This document shows positions 43,311 to 52,292 of a stretch of 64,000 bases of DNA, one piece after another. The notes under the pieces were generated by a model. It did not search any database and was not told the origin of the DNA. It worked only from the letters and a program-made list of their open reading frames with translations. The stretch comes from Nocardioides cremeus (GTDB taxonomy: Bacteria > Actinomycetota > Actinomycetes > Propionibacteriales > Nocardioidaceae): assembly GCF_030518195.1 (NCBI RefSeq), contig NZ_JAULSC010000007.1, forward strand, positions 62,001 through 126,000. Direction: 5' to 3'. The stretch's first letter is position 1; each line of letters begins with the position of its first letter. The position numbers were made by a program, and so were the translations under genes.

Positions 43311-44447
43311 TCACCCCTGGAGCACCGGCTCGAGCCCGAGCCACCCTGCCAGGTCCTCGATCTCGGCCCGCACCGCTGCCCGGGTCTCGGCCCCGAACGG
43401 CTCGTCCTCGTGCACCGCGTGCACCACCAGCGCCCGGGCGCGCCGGTCGGCGGTGGCGTCGACCTTGCCCAGCAGCCGGTCACCCACCAGCACCGGCAGC
43501 GCGTAGTAGCCCCAGCGCCGCTGGGCCTGGGGCTTGTACATCTCCAGCTGGTAGTCGAAGTCGAACAGCTCGACCATCCGCTTGCGGTCGAAGACCAGCC
43601 GGTCGAGCGGCGAGAGCAGCGCCACCCGCGGCTCGAACGGCTCCTCCAGCGCCGCCAGCTGGGCGGGGTCGATCCGCCACCGCCCGCGCACCCCCTCCAC
43701 CACGGCCGGCTCCCCCACCTCGCCGACGTGGTCGGGGTCGGGGCCCGGCACCTTCGCCGACCGGGCGCGGGCCACGCCCAGCGCGGCCAGGCGGCGTACG
43801 CCGCGCTCGTGCAGCGCCGCCTCGACCGGCGGCAGCGGGTCGTCGGCGTAGACGCGCTCGGCGAGGTCCCACAGCCGGGTGCGGCCCTCGCGCCCGGCCA
43901 CCGCGACCTCGCCGCGGACCGCGAGGACCTGCAGCATCTTGTCGACGTTCTTGCCGTTGCTCCAGCCCGAGGAGCCCCACGGCCGCACGCAGGTGTCGGG
44001 CAGCGCGGTCGCCGGCAGCGGCCCGTCGGCGCGCAGCCGCTCGAGCACGTCGGCACGGCAGCCGCCGTTGTCGAGCACCCACTCCCAGGCGGCGTGCTCG
44101 TAGGGGTCGTGCAGCGCCGGGTCGGGCCAGACGGCCATCTCGGCGCGGTGCAGCGCGACGTCGTCGTGGTGGACGAGGCGCATCGAGATCTCCACCAGCC
44201 GCTGCTCCTCGCAGCGCGCGGGCAGCTCGTCGCGGTCGAGGCCCCCGCCCAGCCGGCTCCACAGCACCAGCTCGGCGCTGGGCGCGACCCGCGCGGTCAG
44301 GTCGACCTGCACCATCGTCAGCGCCCGCACCACCTCCAGCACGTCGAGGCCGCGGCGGCGCGCCGGCGCGTCGAGCAGCTGGGCCCGCACCGCGACCCGG
44401 CGCGCCTGCTCGGCGCTGAGCCGGTGCGGCGAGGAGTCGGTGGCCAT
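43311..44447 (-). CDS. HTH_42/YcaQ-family DNA glycosylase-like protein (AlkX-type)
   Basis: 378 residues of tandem winged helices (PF06224). The catalytic-site motif is QVD (47-49, in MVQVDLTARV), as in the AlkX/YcaQ branch acting on interstrand crosslinks, rather than the QxQ of AlkZ. Later family motifs include LLSPLDRLVFDRKRM, FDFDYQLEMYKP and RWGYYALPVLVGD. Crosslink repair is inferred from this motif. ATG 44447 follows TACGCT (44460-44455, minus) by seven bases. It diverges from an acetyltransferase gene. Confidence 0.87.
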   Translation of the reverse strand: MATDSSPHRLSAEQARRVAVRAQLLDAPARRRGLDVLEVVRALTMVQVDLTARVAPSAELVLWSRLGGGLDRDELPARCEEQRLVEISMRLVHHDDVALHRAEMAVWPDPALHDPYEHAAWEWVLDNGGCRADVLERLRADGPLPATALPDTCVRPWGSSGWSNGKNVDKMLQVLAVRGEVAVAGREGRTRLWDLAERVYADDPLPPVEAALHERGVRRLAALGVARARSAKVPGPDPDHVGEVGEPAVVEGVRGRWRIDPAQLAALEEPFEPRVALLSPLDRLVFDRKRMVELFDFDYQLEMYKPQAQRRWGYYALPVLVGDRLLGKVDATADRRARALVVHAVHEDEPFGAETRAAVRAEIEDLAGWLGLEPVLQG

Positions 44448-44501
44448 GCCCGGCAGCGTAGGGCGCCCCGGGGACGGTGCGCAGCCACTACAGTCACGGC
44501 C

Positions 44502-45170
44502 GTGAACCCCCTCAGCGGTCTCCTGCACCGAGGCCTGCACGCGGCCTGGCGCTACCTCGACGGCCTCGGCGAGATCGTGCCCGGCACCACCTCGGCCGCG
44601 GCCTTCGGCTCCCTGGGCCGCGGCAGCAGCATCGGCTTCGCCCCCGCCACGATCCTCAACCCCGCCTCGATCCACATCGGCGAGGACACCCTGATCGGTC
44701 GCCAGGTCACCCTGTCGGTCGGGTACGGCGTCGGCGACCCGCGCGCCCCCGAGCGGGCCCTGGTCATCGGAGACCGCTGCGCCATCGGCGCGCGCTCCTC
44801 GATCACCGCCCACGAGTCCATCGAGATCGGCGACGGGGTCTTCTGCGGCCAGGGCGTCTTCATCACCGACGCCAGCCACGGCTACCAGGACCCCGACGTG
44901 CCGATCGGCCACCAGTTCGGCACGCACGACCCCGTGGTGATCGGCCCCGGCTCCTGGCTGGGCCACGGCGCCATGGTGATGCCCGGCGCCCGGATCGGGC
45001 GCAACGTCGTGGTCGCGGCCGGCTCGGTGGTGCGCGGCGTGGTCGAGGACCACGCCGTGGTCGCCGGCAACCCCGCGCGCGTCGTACGCCGCCTCGAGCC
45101 CGACGTCGGCTGGGTGGGCTCACGCGGCGACGTACGGCCGGTGCTCGGCTCCTCGCTCAGCGGCGGTTGA
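44502..45170 (+). CDS. Left-handed beta-helix acyltransferase (hexapeptide repeat)
   Basis: 222 residues with hexapeptide repeats from about residue 55: IHIGEDTLIGRQVTLSVGYG, VIGDRCAIGARSSITAHESI, EIGDGVFCGQGVFITDASHG, and the terminal [15 protein letters not shown] with AGNPARVVR, as in maltose/galactoside O-acetyltransferases. Catalytic His is in DASHGYQDP. Acetyl-CoA is the probable donor; the acceptor is unknown. GTG 44502 follows TACAGT (44489-44494) by seven bases. Confidence 0.88.
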   Translation: MNPLSGLLHRGLHAAWRYLDGLGEIVPGTTSAAAFGSLGRGSSIGFAPATILNPASIHIGEDTLIGRQVTLSVGYGVGDPRAPERALVIGDRCAIGARSSITAHESIEIGDGVFCGQGVFITDASHGYQDPDVPIGHQFGTHDPVVIGPGSWLGHGAMVMPGARIGRNVVVAAGSVVRGVVEDHAVVAGNPARVVRRLEPDVGWVGSRGDVRPVLGSSLSGG

Positions 45171-45272
45171 CCTGGGGTTTGACCCGATTCGGGTAATCGC
45201 TCCCGCTCCGTTGCCGACCACGACGAACAGGAGGATCGTCGAGAGACACCCGAGCAACAGGAGGAGCACCCC

Positions 45273-45521
45273 ATGCCGGAGTTCATGGACATGCACACAG
45301 GCATGTCAGGCATCACCGAGGACGCGCTGGCCGAGGCGCACGCCGCCGACGTGGCCATCCAGGGCGAGGAGAACGTCACCTTCAAGCACGCCTGGGCCGA
45401 CCCGGAGACCGGCACGGTCTTCTGCCTGTCCGAGGCCCCCGACGCAGGTGCGGTCAACCGCATCCACGAGCGCGCCGGCCACCCCGCCGACCGGGTCTTC
45501 GAGGTGCCGGTCCAGGCCTAG
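45273..45521 (+). CDS. DUF4242 (SCO4226-like) protein
   Basis: 82 residues with the ferredoxin-like DUF4242 fold: MPEFMDMHTGMSGITEDALA, FKHAWADPETGTVFCLSEAP and AVNRIHERAGHPADRVFEV. The Streptomyces relative SCO4226 binds nickel; His/Met positions here are compatible, but binding is inferred. A strong AGGAGG lies about nine bases before ATG 45273. It stands alone. Confidence 0.9.
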   Translation: MPEFMDMHTGMSGITEDALAEAHAADVAIQGEENVTFKHAWADPETGTVFCLSEAPDAGAVNRIHERAGHPADRVFEVPVQA

Positions 45522-45539
45522 AAACGCGCACCTCCACGC

Positions 45540-46907
45540 TCAGACCGAGGCCAGCGCCTCGATCTCGGCGTGGAACGCGCCCAGGATCCGGTCGGGGTCG
45601 GGCACCACCCGGGTGTCGACCTTGAAGCCCACGCGCACGGTGCCGGCGTAGGTGAAGATGCAGGTGCCGACGGTCTGCTCGCCCGATCCGGGCACCCAGC
45701 CCAGCAGGCTCCCGATCCGGGTGCCCGCGAGGTAGCGCGCCTCGCGCGGGCCGGGCACGTTGGTGGTCACACCGCCGGCCTTGCCGGCGAAGAACGTCAC
45801 CAGCGCCCGGCTCAGCCGCGCCCCGAGCCGCCCGATGCCCTGGATCAGCGCGAACGTGATCACCGGCTCCGGGGAGCGCTTGATGACGTCCATGCGCCGC
45901 TTGGTCTCGGCCAGCCGGTCGGCCGCGTCGAGGCGACCCGAGGGCAGCATCAGCAGCACCAGCGCGAAGCGGTTGCCGAGCTCGCGCGGCAGCGGCAGGT
46001 GCATCGGGCGCAGGTTGACCGGGATCATCGTCGGGATGTCGACCGCGTGGCCGTCGTGGTCGAGCTGGTACTGCTCCAGCGCGCCGGCCAGCGCCGCCAC
46101 CAGCACGTCGTTGACGGTGGCGCCGGTCGCACGGGCGATCTGCTTGACGCCCTCGAGCTCGATCGGCTCCGACCACACCGCGGCCTTGTGGGCCCCGGCC
46201 GCGCCCGACAGGGCGGTATCGGGGTTGGAGGTCAGCAGCAGCTTGCGCAGCGCCGCGACCCCGCTGATCCCGATCCGCAGCCCTTCCAGCAGCCCGCGAC
46301 GCACCCGCTCGGGGCGCAGCATCTTGGGCACCTCCGGCGCCACGCGGCGCGCGGCCTGCACCACGTCGGCCAGCGCGTGGTGCGGCTGCGGCGGGGCGTG
46401 CGTGCCGTCGCGGTCGGCCTCGGGGGTCTCGTCGGTCAGCGAGAGCAGCACCTGGGTCAGCGCGATGCCGTCGGCCAGCGCGTGGTGCAGCCGCACGTAG
46501 ACCGCCGACCCCTCGCGCAGGCCCTGGACCAGGTGGATGTCCCACAGCGGCCGGTCCCGCGGCAGCGGCGTACCGAGGAAGCCGCTGACGTAGGCCTGCA
46601 GCGCCGCGTCGTCGCCGGGGGCGTCGAGGTGCACCTCGTGCACGTGCTGGTCGAGGTCGAGGTCGGGTACGTCGCGCCAGCGGGCCCGTCGCGCGCCGAA
46701 CCGACCGCGGCCGGGCACCGGTCGGCGCGAGAAGACGGGGTAGACGTCGAGCAGGCGGCTGCGCACCACGTGGTCGAAGCGGGCGCGGTCGAGCGGCCCG
46801 TCGAGGAACATCAGCGCCTCGATGACCATGAGGTTCTGCGGCCGGTCCATGCCCAGCCAGATCGCGTCGACCGGGTCGACCCGGTGCTCCCGGGGCTGCC
46901 TGGTCAT
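45540..46907 (-). CDS. WS/DGAT-type O-acyltransferase
   Basis: 455 residues. The condensing motif HHALADG (141-147, HHxxxDG) is intact, with PLWDIHLVQGL before it and the C-terminal FTYAGTVRVGFKVDTR typical of the DUF1298 half. Family enzymes esterify acyl-CoA to diacylglycerol or fatty alcohol for storage lipid. ATG 46907 with AGGA upstream. With phaC and phaZ nearby, storage of carbon in both ester and polyester form is suggested, though they are separate transcription units. Confidence 0.92.
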   Translation of the reverse strand: MTRQPREHRVDPVDAIWLGMDRPQNLMVIEALMFLDGPLDRARFDHVVRSRLLDVYPVFSRRPVPGRGRFGARRARWRDVPDLDLDQHVHEVHLDAPGDDAALQAYVSGFLGTPLPRDRPLWDIHLVQGLREGSAVYVRLHHALADGIALTQVLLSLTDETPEADRDGTHAPPQPHHALADVVQAARRVAPEVPKMLRPERVRRGLLEGLRIGISGVAALRKLLLTSNPDTALSGAAGAHKAAVWSEPIELEGVKQIARATGATVNDVLVAALAGALEQYQLDHDGHAVDIPTMIPVNLRPMHLPLPRELGNRFALVLLMLPSGRLDAADRLAETKRRMDVIKRSPEPVITFALIQGIGRLGARLSRALVTFFAGKAGGVTTNVPGPREARYLAGTRIGSLLGWVPGSGEQTVGTCIFTYAGTVRVGFKVDTRVVPDPDRILGAFHAEIEALASV

Positions 46908-47008
46908 GTCGCGGTCCTGTCGTCGAGCATCGTCAAGCCCCTCCCAAGGCTGCGTGGCACGTCACCGGCGAACCTACGTGGATCCCGGTGGCCGGGGCTC
47001 ATCCCCGG

Positions 47009-47782
47009 TCAGGGCTTGTTGATGCGCCGGTTGACCGCGCGCAGCAGCCAGCTGGGCGTCACCCCGGCCGAGGCCAGCATCAGCCGGGCCTGGCGGCCGA
47101 CCGCGCGGTGGGCGCTGGGGTGCCGGCCGGGCTTGACCGCGGCCAGCACCTCGTCGGCGACGTCGTCGGCGGTGAGCTTGATGCCCAGCGAGCGGGTGGA
47201 GGCGGTGTCGACGCCCTGCGTCATCGCGGTCTGCACGAAGAGCGGCCACAGCGCCCGCACCGTGATGTCGTCGGCGGCCCACTCGAGGTCGAGCGCCTCG
47301 GTGAGCCCGCGCACCGCGAACTTGGTGGCCGAGTAGGTCGCCAGCTCGGGCTGGCCGTAGATCGCCGAGGCCGAGGCCAGGTTGACCACGTGGGCCCCGG
47401 GCGTGGCCGCCAGGTAGGGGTGGGCGGTGTGGCAGCCGTTGACCACGCCGGTCACGTTGATGTCGACCTCGCGCTGCTGGGACTCCAGCGGGACCTCCGC
47501 GAAGCGGCCCGCCACGAGGATGCCCGCGTTGTTGACCAGCACGTCGAGGGTGCCGCCGGTGTGCGCGGTGAAGGTCCCCAGCGCCGCGCGCCACTGGTCG
47601 GCGTCGCGCACGTCGAGCCGTCCGGTCACCACGCTGTCTCCCAGCTCGGCGGCCAGCGAGACGAGGCCCGGCTCGTCGACGTCGTACGCGCCGACCAGCC
47701 ACCCCTCGGCGGCGAAGCGGCGGGCGACGGCGCGGCCGATGCCGGCGGCGGCGCCGGTGACCAGGACGGATCGACGTGTCAT
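47009..47782 (-). CDS. Short-chain dehydrogenase/reductase
   Basis: 257 residues with a Rossmann fold: TGAAAGIGRA (9-18), NNAGILVAGRF, catalytic Ser in LASASAIYG and YSATKFAVRG (Tyr/Lys). The acidic residue after strand two (AYDVDE) favours NAD over NADP, by inference. Substrate unknown. ATG 47782 follows a -10-like CATACT (47795-47790, minus) by seven bases. Confidence 0.92.
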   Translation of the reverse strand: MTRRSVLVTGAAAGIGRAVARRFAAEGWLVGAYDVDEPGLVSLAAELGDSVVTGRLDVRDADQWRAALGTFTAHTGGTLDVLVNNAGILVAGRFAEVPLESQQREVDINVTGVVNGCHTAHPYLAATPGAHVVNLASASAIYGQPELATYSATKFAVRGLTEALDLEWAADDITVRALWPLFVQTAMTQGVDTASTRSLGIKLTADDVADEVLAAVKPGRHPSAHRAVGRQARLMLASAGVTPSWLLRAVNRRINKP

Positions 47783-47828
47783 GCGCGCCAGTATGTCGAG
47801 CCGGCCCCGTGACGACCGACCCCGCCCG

Positions 47829-47887
47829 TCGAGTGACCGCCCAGGCACCGCCGGAGGGCCCCGGAACAGCCCTGCGGGGTCACTCGA
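47829..47887. repeat. TCGAGTGACC inverted repeat downstream of ychF
   Basis: TCGAGTGACC (47829-47838) and GGTCACTCGA (47878-47887) are exact inverted copies flanking a GC-rich core with its own GGGCCCC-type pairing. It lies between the ychF stop and the SDR promoter; it may terminate ychF or be another dispersed element. Confidence 0.6.
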
Positions 47888-47926
47888 TCGCCGCGAGCTG
47901 CGGAACTCGCGCCGGCTCGGCGAGGC

Positions 47927-49003
47927 TCAGACGTTGAAGCGGAACTCCACCACGTCGCCGTCGGCCATGACGTAGTCCTTGCCCTCCATGCGCACCTTGC
48001 CGGCCTCCTTGGCCTTCTGCATGGTGCCGTGCTCCATCAGGTCGTCGAAGGAGACGATCTCGGCCTTGATGAAGCCCTTCTGGAAGTCGGTGTGGATGAC
48101 ACCGGCGGCCTCGGGGGCGGTGGCGCCCTTCCTGATCGTCCAGGCCCGGGTCTCCTTGGGGCCGGCGGTCAGGTAGGTCTGCAGGCCCAGGGTGTCGAAG
48201 CCGACGCGGGCCAGCACGTCGAGGCCGGGCTCGGTCACGCCCATCTCGGCGAGCATCTCGCGGGCCTCGTCCTCGTCACCGAGCTCGACGAGCTCGGACT
48301 CGAACTTGGCGTCGAGGAAGATCGCCTCGGAGGGGGCGACCAGGTCGCGCATCTGCTGCTTGAGGTCGTCGTCGGCGAGCTCGTCGGCGTCGCAGTTGAA
48401 GACGTAGATGAAGGGCTTGGCCGTCAGCAGCGACAGCTCGCGCAGCAGCGCGGTGTCGAGGTCGGTGTCGATGACGGGGGTGCCGGCCTCGAGGTGGGCC
48501 AGCGCCTCCTTGGCGGCGGCCACGACGGGGGCGAGGTCCTTGTTGCCCTTCGCCTCCTTCTCCAGGCGCGGGACGGCCTTCTCCACGGTCTGCAGGTCGG
48601 CCAGGATCAGCTCGGTCTGGATCGTCGAGATGTCGCTCTTCGGGTTCACCTCGCCGTCGACGTGGGTGACGTCCTCGTCGCGGAAGACCCGGGTCACCTG
48701 GCAGATCGCGGCCGACTCGCGGATGTGGGAGAGGAACTTGTTGCCCAGGCCCTCGCCCTCCGACGCGCCGCGCACGATGCCGGCGATGTCGACGAACTCC
48801 ACGGTCGCCGGCAGCTGCTTGGCCGAGCCGAAGACCTCGGCCAGCCGCGGCAGCCGGTCGTCGGGCACGCCGACCACGCCGACGTTCGGCTCGATGGTGG
48901 CGAACGGGTAGTTCGCCGCGAGGACGTCGTTCTTGGTCAGGGCGTTGAAGAGCGTCGACTTGCCCGCGTTGGGGAGACCGACGATGCCGATGGTGAGAGC
49001 CAC
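47927..49003 (-). CDS. ychF: Redox-regulated ATPase/GTPase YchF
   Basis: 358 residues, a highly conserved Obg-related translation-associated ATPase. G1 GLPNAGKST, G3 DIAGIVRGASEGEGLGNKFL, and the C-terminal TGS-like domain ending MADGDVVEFRFNV are all present. It binds ribosomes and hydrolyses ATP. GTG 49003 gives the exact conserved N-terminus MALTIGIVGLP. In mycobacteria ychF lies close to the ispH homologue; here the PHA block (49.0-54.7 kb) separates them. Confidence 0.96.
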   Translation of the reverse strand: MALTIGIVGLPNAGKSTLFNALTKNDVLAANYPFATIEPNVGVVGVPDDRLPRLAEVFGSAKQLPATVEFVDIAGIVRGASEGEGLGNKFLSHIRESAAICQVTRVFRDEDVTHVDGEVNPKSDISTIQTELILADLQTVEKAVPRLEKEAKGNKDLAPVVAAAKEALAHLEAGTPVIDTDLDTALLRELSLLTAKPFIYVFNCDADELADDDLKQQMRDLVAPSEAIFLDAKFESELVELGDEDEAREMLAEMGVTEPGLDVLARVGFDTLGLQTYLTAGPKETRAWTIRKGATAPEAAGVIHTDFQKGFIKAEIVSFDDLMEHGTMQKAKEAGKVRMEGKDYVMADGDVVEFRFNV

Positions 49004-49057
49004 GTGGGCTGACTCTAGGCGGGGCGGGGACCCCCGGTCACATCTCCACTCCGGAGG

Positions 49058-49504
49058 TCACCCCTGCAACGCCCGGAACCGCTCGGCCAGCTGCTCGCTG
49101 AGGGCCCGTGACCCGCGGGTCTCGTCGTCCATCTGCACGATGACGGTGGTGGCGCGGGCGACCGGCCGCCCGGCCTGGAAGAGGCCCTGCTGCATGGTCA
49201 CCGACGAGCGGCCCACCTTCTCGACGCGGGTGCCGATGTCGATGCTGCCCGGCCAGGTGATCTCGCCGACCAGGTCGAGCTCGATGCGCACGATCACCCA
49301 CGAGGCGCCCTCGTCGTTCATCGAGGCCCCGCCGGCGGGGTGCAGCAGCTCGACGCGCCCGGTCTCGAGCAGCGTCGAGAAGACGGCGTTGTTGACGTGG
49401 CCCTGGCGGTCGGTGTCGCCGTAGCGCAGCTTGTCGTGGCTGTGGGCCGGGAAGTCCTCGAGGACGGGGTGCTGGGTGGGCTGTGCGGTGCTCTGCTCGG
49501 TCAC
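49058..49504 (-). CDS. Acyl-CoA thioesterase, 4HBT hot-dog family
   Basis: 148 residues. The motif RYGDTDRQGHVNNAVFSTLLE is the 4-hydroxybenzoyl-CoA-thioesterase/FcbC signature, with the catalytic Asp in YGDTD. It probably hydrolyses acyl-CoA. GTG 49504 follows CAGACT (49517-49512, minus) by seven bases. It diverges from phaC. Confidence 0.88.
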   Translation of the reverse strand: MTEQSTAQPTQHPVLEDFPAHSHDKLRYGDTDRQGHVNNAVFSTLLETGRVELLHPAGGASMNDEGASWVIVRIELDLVGEITWPGSIDIGTRVEKVGRSSVTMQQGLFQAGRPVARATTVIVQMDDETRGSRALSEQLAERFRALQG

Positions 49505-49638
49505 GGCGCCCAGTCTGCCCGCGCGGGCGGCGGCGTACGACGGGGGTGGTGCCGGGCCTGTGGTGGTGTGGGTCACACTCGAGACCTGCCCCCGCACCGG
49601 CCCGGAGCGGGAGCCGGACGCACCTCGGGAGGAAGCAC

Positions 49639-51384
49639 ATGACAGCGACCCGCTCCGAGCCCGCACGCCGGGCCGACGACCGCATCAGCGAGGCAGGGGC
49701 CCGCGACGAGCCGGGCGGCTCCGAGCTCAGCACGCCGCTCGACCTGCTGCTCTCGGAGGCCGGGCGCGGCCCGCTGCGCCGCTTCCTGCCCGGCATGTCG
49801 GGCGTGCGCCTCGCGACCAGCCTGGCGCGGCGACCGCGCGCCGTGGTCGGTCGGGCCGCCGGCCTGGGCGCCGAGCTGGCGCGGGTCCAGGTGGGACGCT
49901 CCGAGGTGGCCCCGCACCCCAAGGACCGCCGCTTCGCCGACGAGGCGTGGGCCAAGAACCCCTTCCTCAAGCGCACGCTGCAGAGCTACCTGGCCACCGG
50001 GCAGGCGCTGCGCGGACTGGTCGCCGACGCCGGTCTCGACTACGGCGACGCGCAGCGGATGGGCTTCATCGTCGACAACGTCGTCGAGGCCCTCTCCCCC
50101 ACCAACAGCCCCGCGCTGAACCCCAAGGTCCTCAAGCGCACCATCGACACCGGCGGCGGCAACCTGCTGGCCGGCGGGCGCCGCTTCGTCAAGGACTACG
50201 CGACCGCGCCCCGCGTGCCCTCGATGGTCGAGCCCGATGCCTTCGCGGTCGGCGAGGACCTCGCGGTCACGCCCGGCTCGGTGGTGCTGCGCACCGAGGT
50301 CTTCGAGCTCATCCAGTACACCCCGCAGACCACCAAGGTCCGCAGCGTGCCGCTGCTGATCGTGCCGCCGACGATCAACAAGTACTACGTCATCGACCTG
50401 GCCGAGCAGCGCAGCCTGGTCGAGCACCTGGTGCAGGCCGGCCAGCAGGTCTACTGCATCTCCTGGCGCAACCCCGACGCCCGGCACGCCGACTGGGGCC
50501 TCGACACCTACGGCCAGGCGATCCTCGAGGCGATGAGCGCCGCGCAGGACATCGCCCGGCAGGAGAAGGTGGCGCTGCTGGGGATCTGCTCGGGCGGGAT
50601 GATCGCCTCGATGGTGATGGCCCACCTGGCCGCCACCGGCGACCTCGACCGCGTCGCCGCCTTCAGCCTGGCCGTCACCGTGCTCGACCAGCACCAGGCC
50701 GGGCTGCCCAGTGCGCTGCTCTCCCACCGGGGCGCCGCCGCCTCGACGCGGGCATCTCGCGAGAAGGGCTACCTCGACGGCCGGGCGCTGGCCGAGATCT
50801 TCGCCTGGCTGCGACCCAACGACCTGATCTGGAACTACTGGGTCAACAACTACCTGATGGGCCACGCCCCCAAGGCCTTCGACATCCTCTACTGGAACGC
50901 CGACCCGGTGCGGATGACCGCTGCGATGCACCGCGACTTCATGGACCTGGCGGTGCGCAACGCCCTCGTCGAGCCGGACGCCTCGACGATGCTCGGCTCC
51001 CCCGTCGACCTCAGCAAGGTCGACGTCGACTCCTACGTCGTGGCCGGCATCGCCGACCACCTGTGCCAGTGGGAGTCCTGCTACCGCACCACCCAGCTGA
51101 TGGGCGGGCAGTCGCGCTTCGTGCTCTCCACCAGCGGCCACATCGCCGCGATGGTCAACCCGCCGGGCAACGAGAAGGCCAGCTTCCAGACCGCCGAGAC
51201 CAACCCGGCCGACGCCGCCGAGTGGCTGGCCGGGGCCACCAAGGTCCGGGGCAGCTGGTGGGAGGACTACGTCGAGTGGCTGGCCGCGCGCTCCGGCCCG
51301 GAGCGCAACCGGCCCCGGCGTACGGGCTCGGCCGCGTACGAGCCGGTCTGCGAGGCGCCGGGCACCTATGTCCACGACCGCTGA
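49639..51384 (+). CDS. phaC: Polyhydroxyalkanoate synthase
   Basis: 581 residues, polymerises hydroxyacyl-CoA to storage polyester. The lipase-like box is GICSGG with nucleophile C317; the Asp is in GIADHLCQWESCYR and the His in STSGHIAAMVNPP, the class I/II synthase arrangement. The N-terminal domain contains KDRRFADEAWAKNPFLKRTL. GGGAGG lies seven bases before ATG 49639. The stop overlaps the start of the depolymerase gene by 17 bases. No phaA or phaB is adjacent, so monomer supply must come from elsewhere. Confidence 0.94.
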   Translation: MTATRSEPARRADDRISEAGARDEPGGSELSTPLDLLLSEAGRGPLRRFLPGMSGVRLATSLARRPRAVVGRAAGLGAELARVQVGRSEVAPHPKDRRFADEAWAKNPFLKRTLQSYLATGQALRGLVADAGLDYGDAQRMGFIVDNVVEALSPTNSPALNPKVLKRTIDTGGGNLLAGGRRFVKDYATAPRVPSMVEPDAFAVGEDLAVTPGSVVLRTEVFELIQYTPQTTKVRSVPLLIVPPTINKYYVIDLAEQRSLVEHLVQAGQQVYCISWRNPDARHADWGLDTYGQAILEAMSAAQDIARQEKVALLGICSGGMIASMVMAHLAATGDLDRVAAFSLAVTVLDQHQAGLPSALLSHRGAAASTRASREKGYLDGRALAEIFAWLRPNDLIWNYWVNNYLMGHAPKAFDILYWNADPVRMTAAMHRDFMDLAVRNALVEPDASTMLGSPVDLSKVDVDSYVVAGIADHLCQWESCYRTTQLMGGQSRFVLSTSGHIAAMVNPPGNEKASFQTAETNPADAAEWLAGATKVRGSWWEDYVEWLAARSGPERNRPRRTGSAAYEPVCEAPGTYVHDR

Positions 51385-52246
51385 GCCACCAGTGACCACC
51401 CCCGAGACCCCCGAGTCCGCGCCCGACCGGGTGCGCACCGTGTCGGTGCGCGGCATCACCGCGCGCGTCTCGGTGCGCCCGGGCGTCGGCCCGTTCGTCA
51501 ACGAGCCGCCGCTGCTGTTGTGCAACGGCATCGGCGTCTCCTTCGAGGTGCTGCAGCCGCTGGTCGACGCGCTCGACCCACGCCGCGGCGTGGTGCGCTT
51601 CGACGTGCCGGGCGTGGGCGGCAGCGCGCCGCCGCCGGCGCCGTACCCGATCGCGGCGCTCGCCTCGTGGGTCACCCGGCTGATGGCCGACCTGGGCCAC
51701 CAGCGCTTCGACGTGCTCGGGCTCTCGTGGGGCGGCGGGCTGGCCCAGCAGCTGGCGGTGCAGTCGTGGCGGCGGGTACGCCGCGTGGTGCTGGTCGCGA
51801 CCGGCACCGGCATGCTGATGGTGCCGGCCCACCCCTCGGTGCTGATGAAGATGTCGACGCCGCGGCGCCACCGCGACCCGGCGTACGCCGCCAGCATCGC
51901 CGGGGAGATCTACGGCGGCACGATGCGCACCGACCCCGAGAAGGGCGCCCGGCTGCTGCACTCGGTGACCCGGTCGGGTCCGCGGCGCGGCTACTACTAC
52001 CAGCTCGGCGCGATGGCGGGCTGGTCGAGCCTGCCGTTCCTGCGGCTGCTGCGCCAGCCGACGCTGGTGATGGGTGGCGACGACGACCCGATCATCCCGG
52101 CCGCCAACCCGCGGCTGCAGGCCCGACTGATCCCCCGCGCCCGGCTGCACCTCTACGAGGGCGGCCACCTCGACATCGTGACCGAGGCCGAGACCCTGGT
52201 GCCGGTCGTCGAGAAGTTCCTGCTCGCGCCCGACCACGACCTGTGA
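51368..52246 (+). CDS. phaZ: Intracellular PHA depolymerase (PhaZ-type alpha/beta hydrolase)
   Basis: 292 residues, mobilises stored polyester. Oxyanion context LLLCNGIGVSFEVLQPLVDA, nucleophile in GLSWGGGLAQQ, Asp in MGGDDDPIIP and His in YEGGHLDIV are present, matching the TIGR02240-type depolymerases; medium-chain substrates are suggested by that family. ATG 51368 overlaps the phaC end by 17 bases, so synthesis and breakdown are translated from one message. Confidence 0.9.
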   Translation: MSTTAEPPVTTPETPESAPDRVRTVSVRGITARVSVRPGVGPFVNEPPLLLCNGIGVSFEVLQPLVDALDPRRGVVRFDVPGVGGSAPPPAPYPIAALASWVTRLMADLGHQRFDVLGLSWGGGLAQQLAVQSWRRVRRVVLVATGTGMLMVPAHPSVLMKMSTPRRHRDPAYAASIAGEIYGGTMRTDPEKGARLLHSVTRSGPRRGYYYQLGAMAGWSSLPFLRLLRQPTLVMGGDDDPIIPAANPRLQARLIPRARLHLYEGGHLDIVTEAETLVPVVEKFLLAPDHDL

Positions 52247-52292
52247 CGCCCTGACCCGCACCCCTGATCCACACCGTCGAAAGGCCCTGTCG

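Noticed and set aside
45167..45199. Promoter TTGACC...TAATCG before the DUF4242 gene
   Set aside because: Spacing of the candidate boxes is 21 or 9 bases, outside the normal range; no confident promoter assigned.
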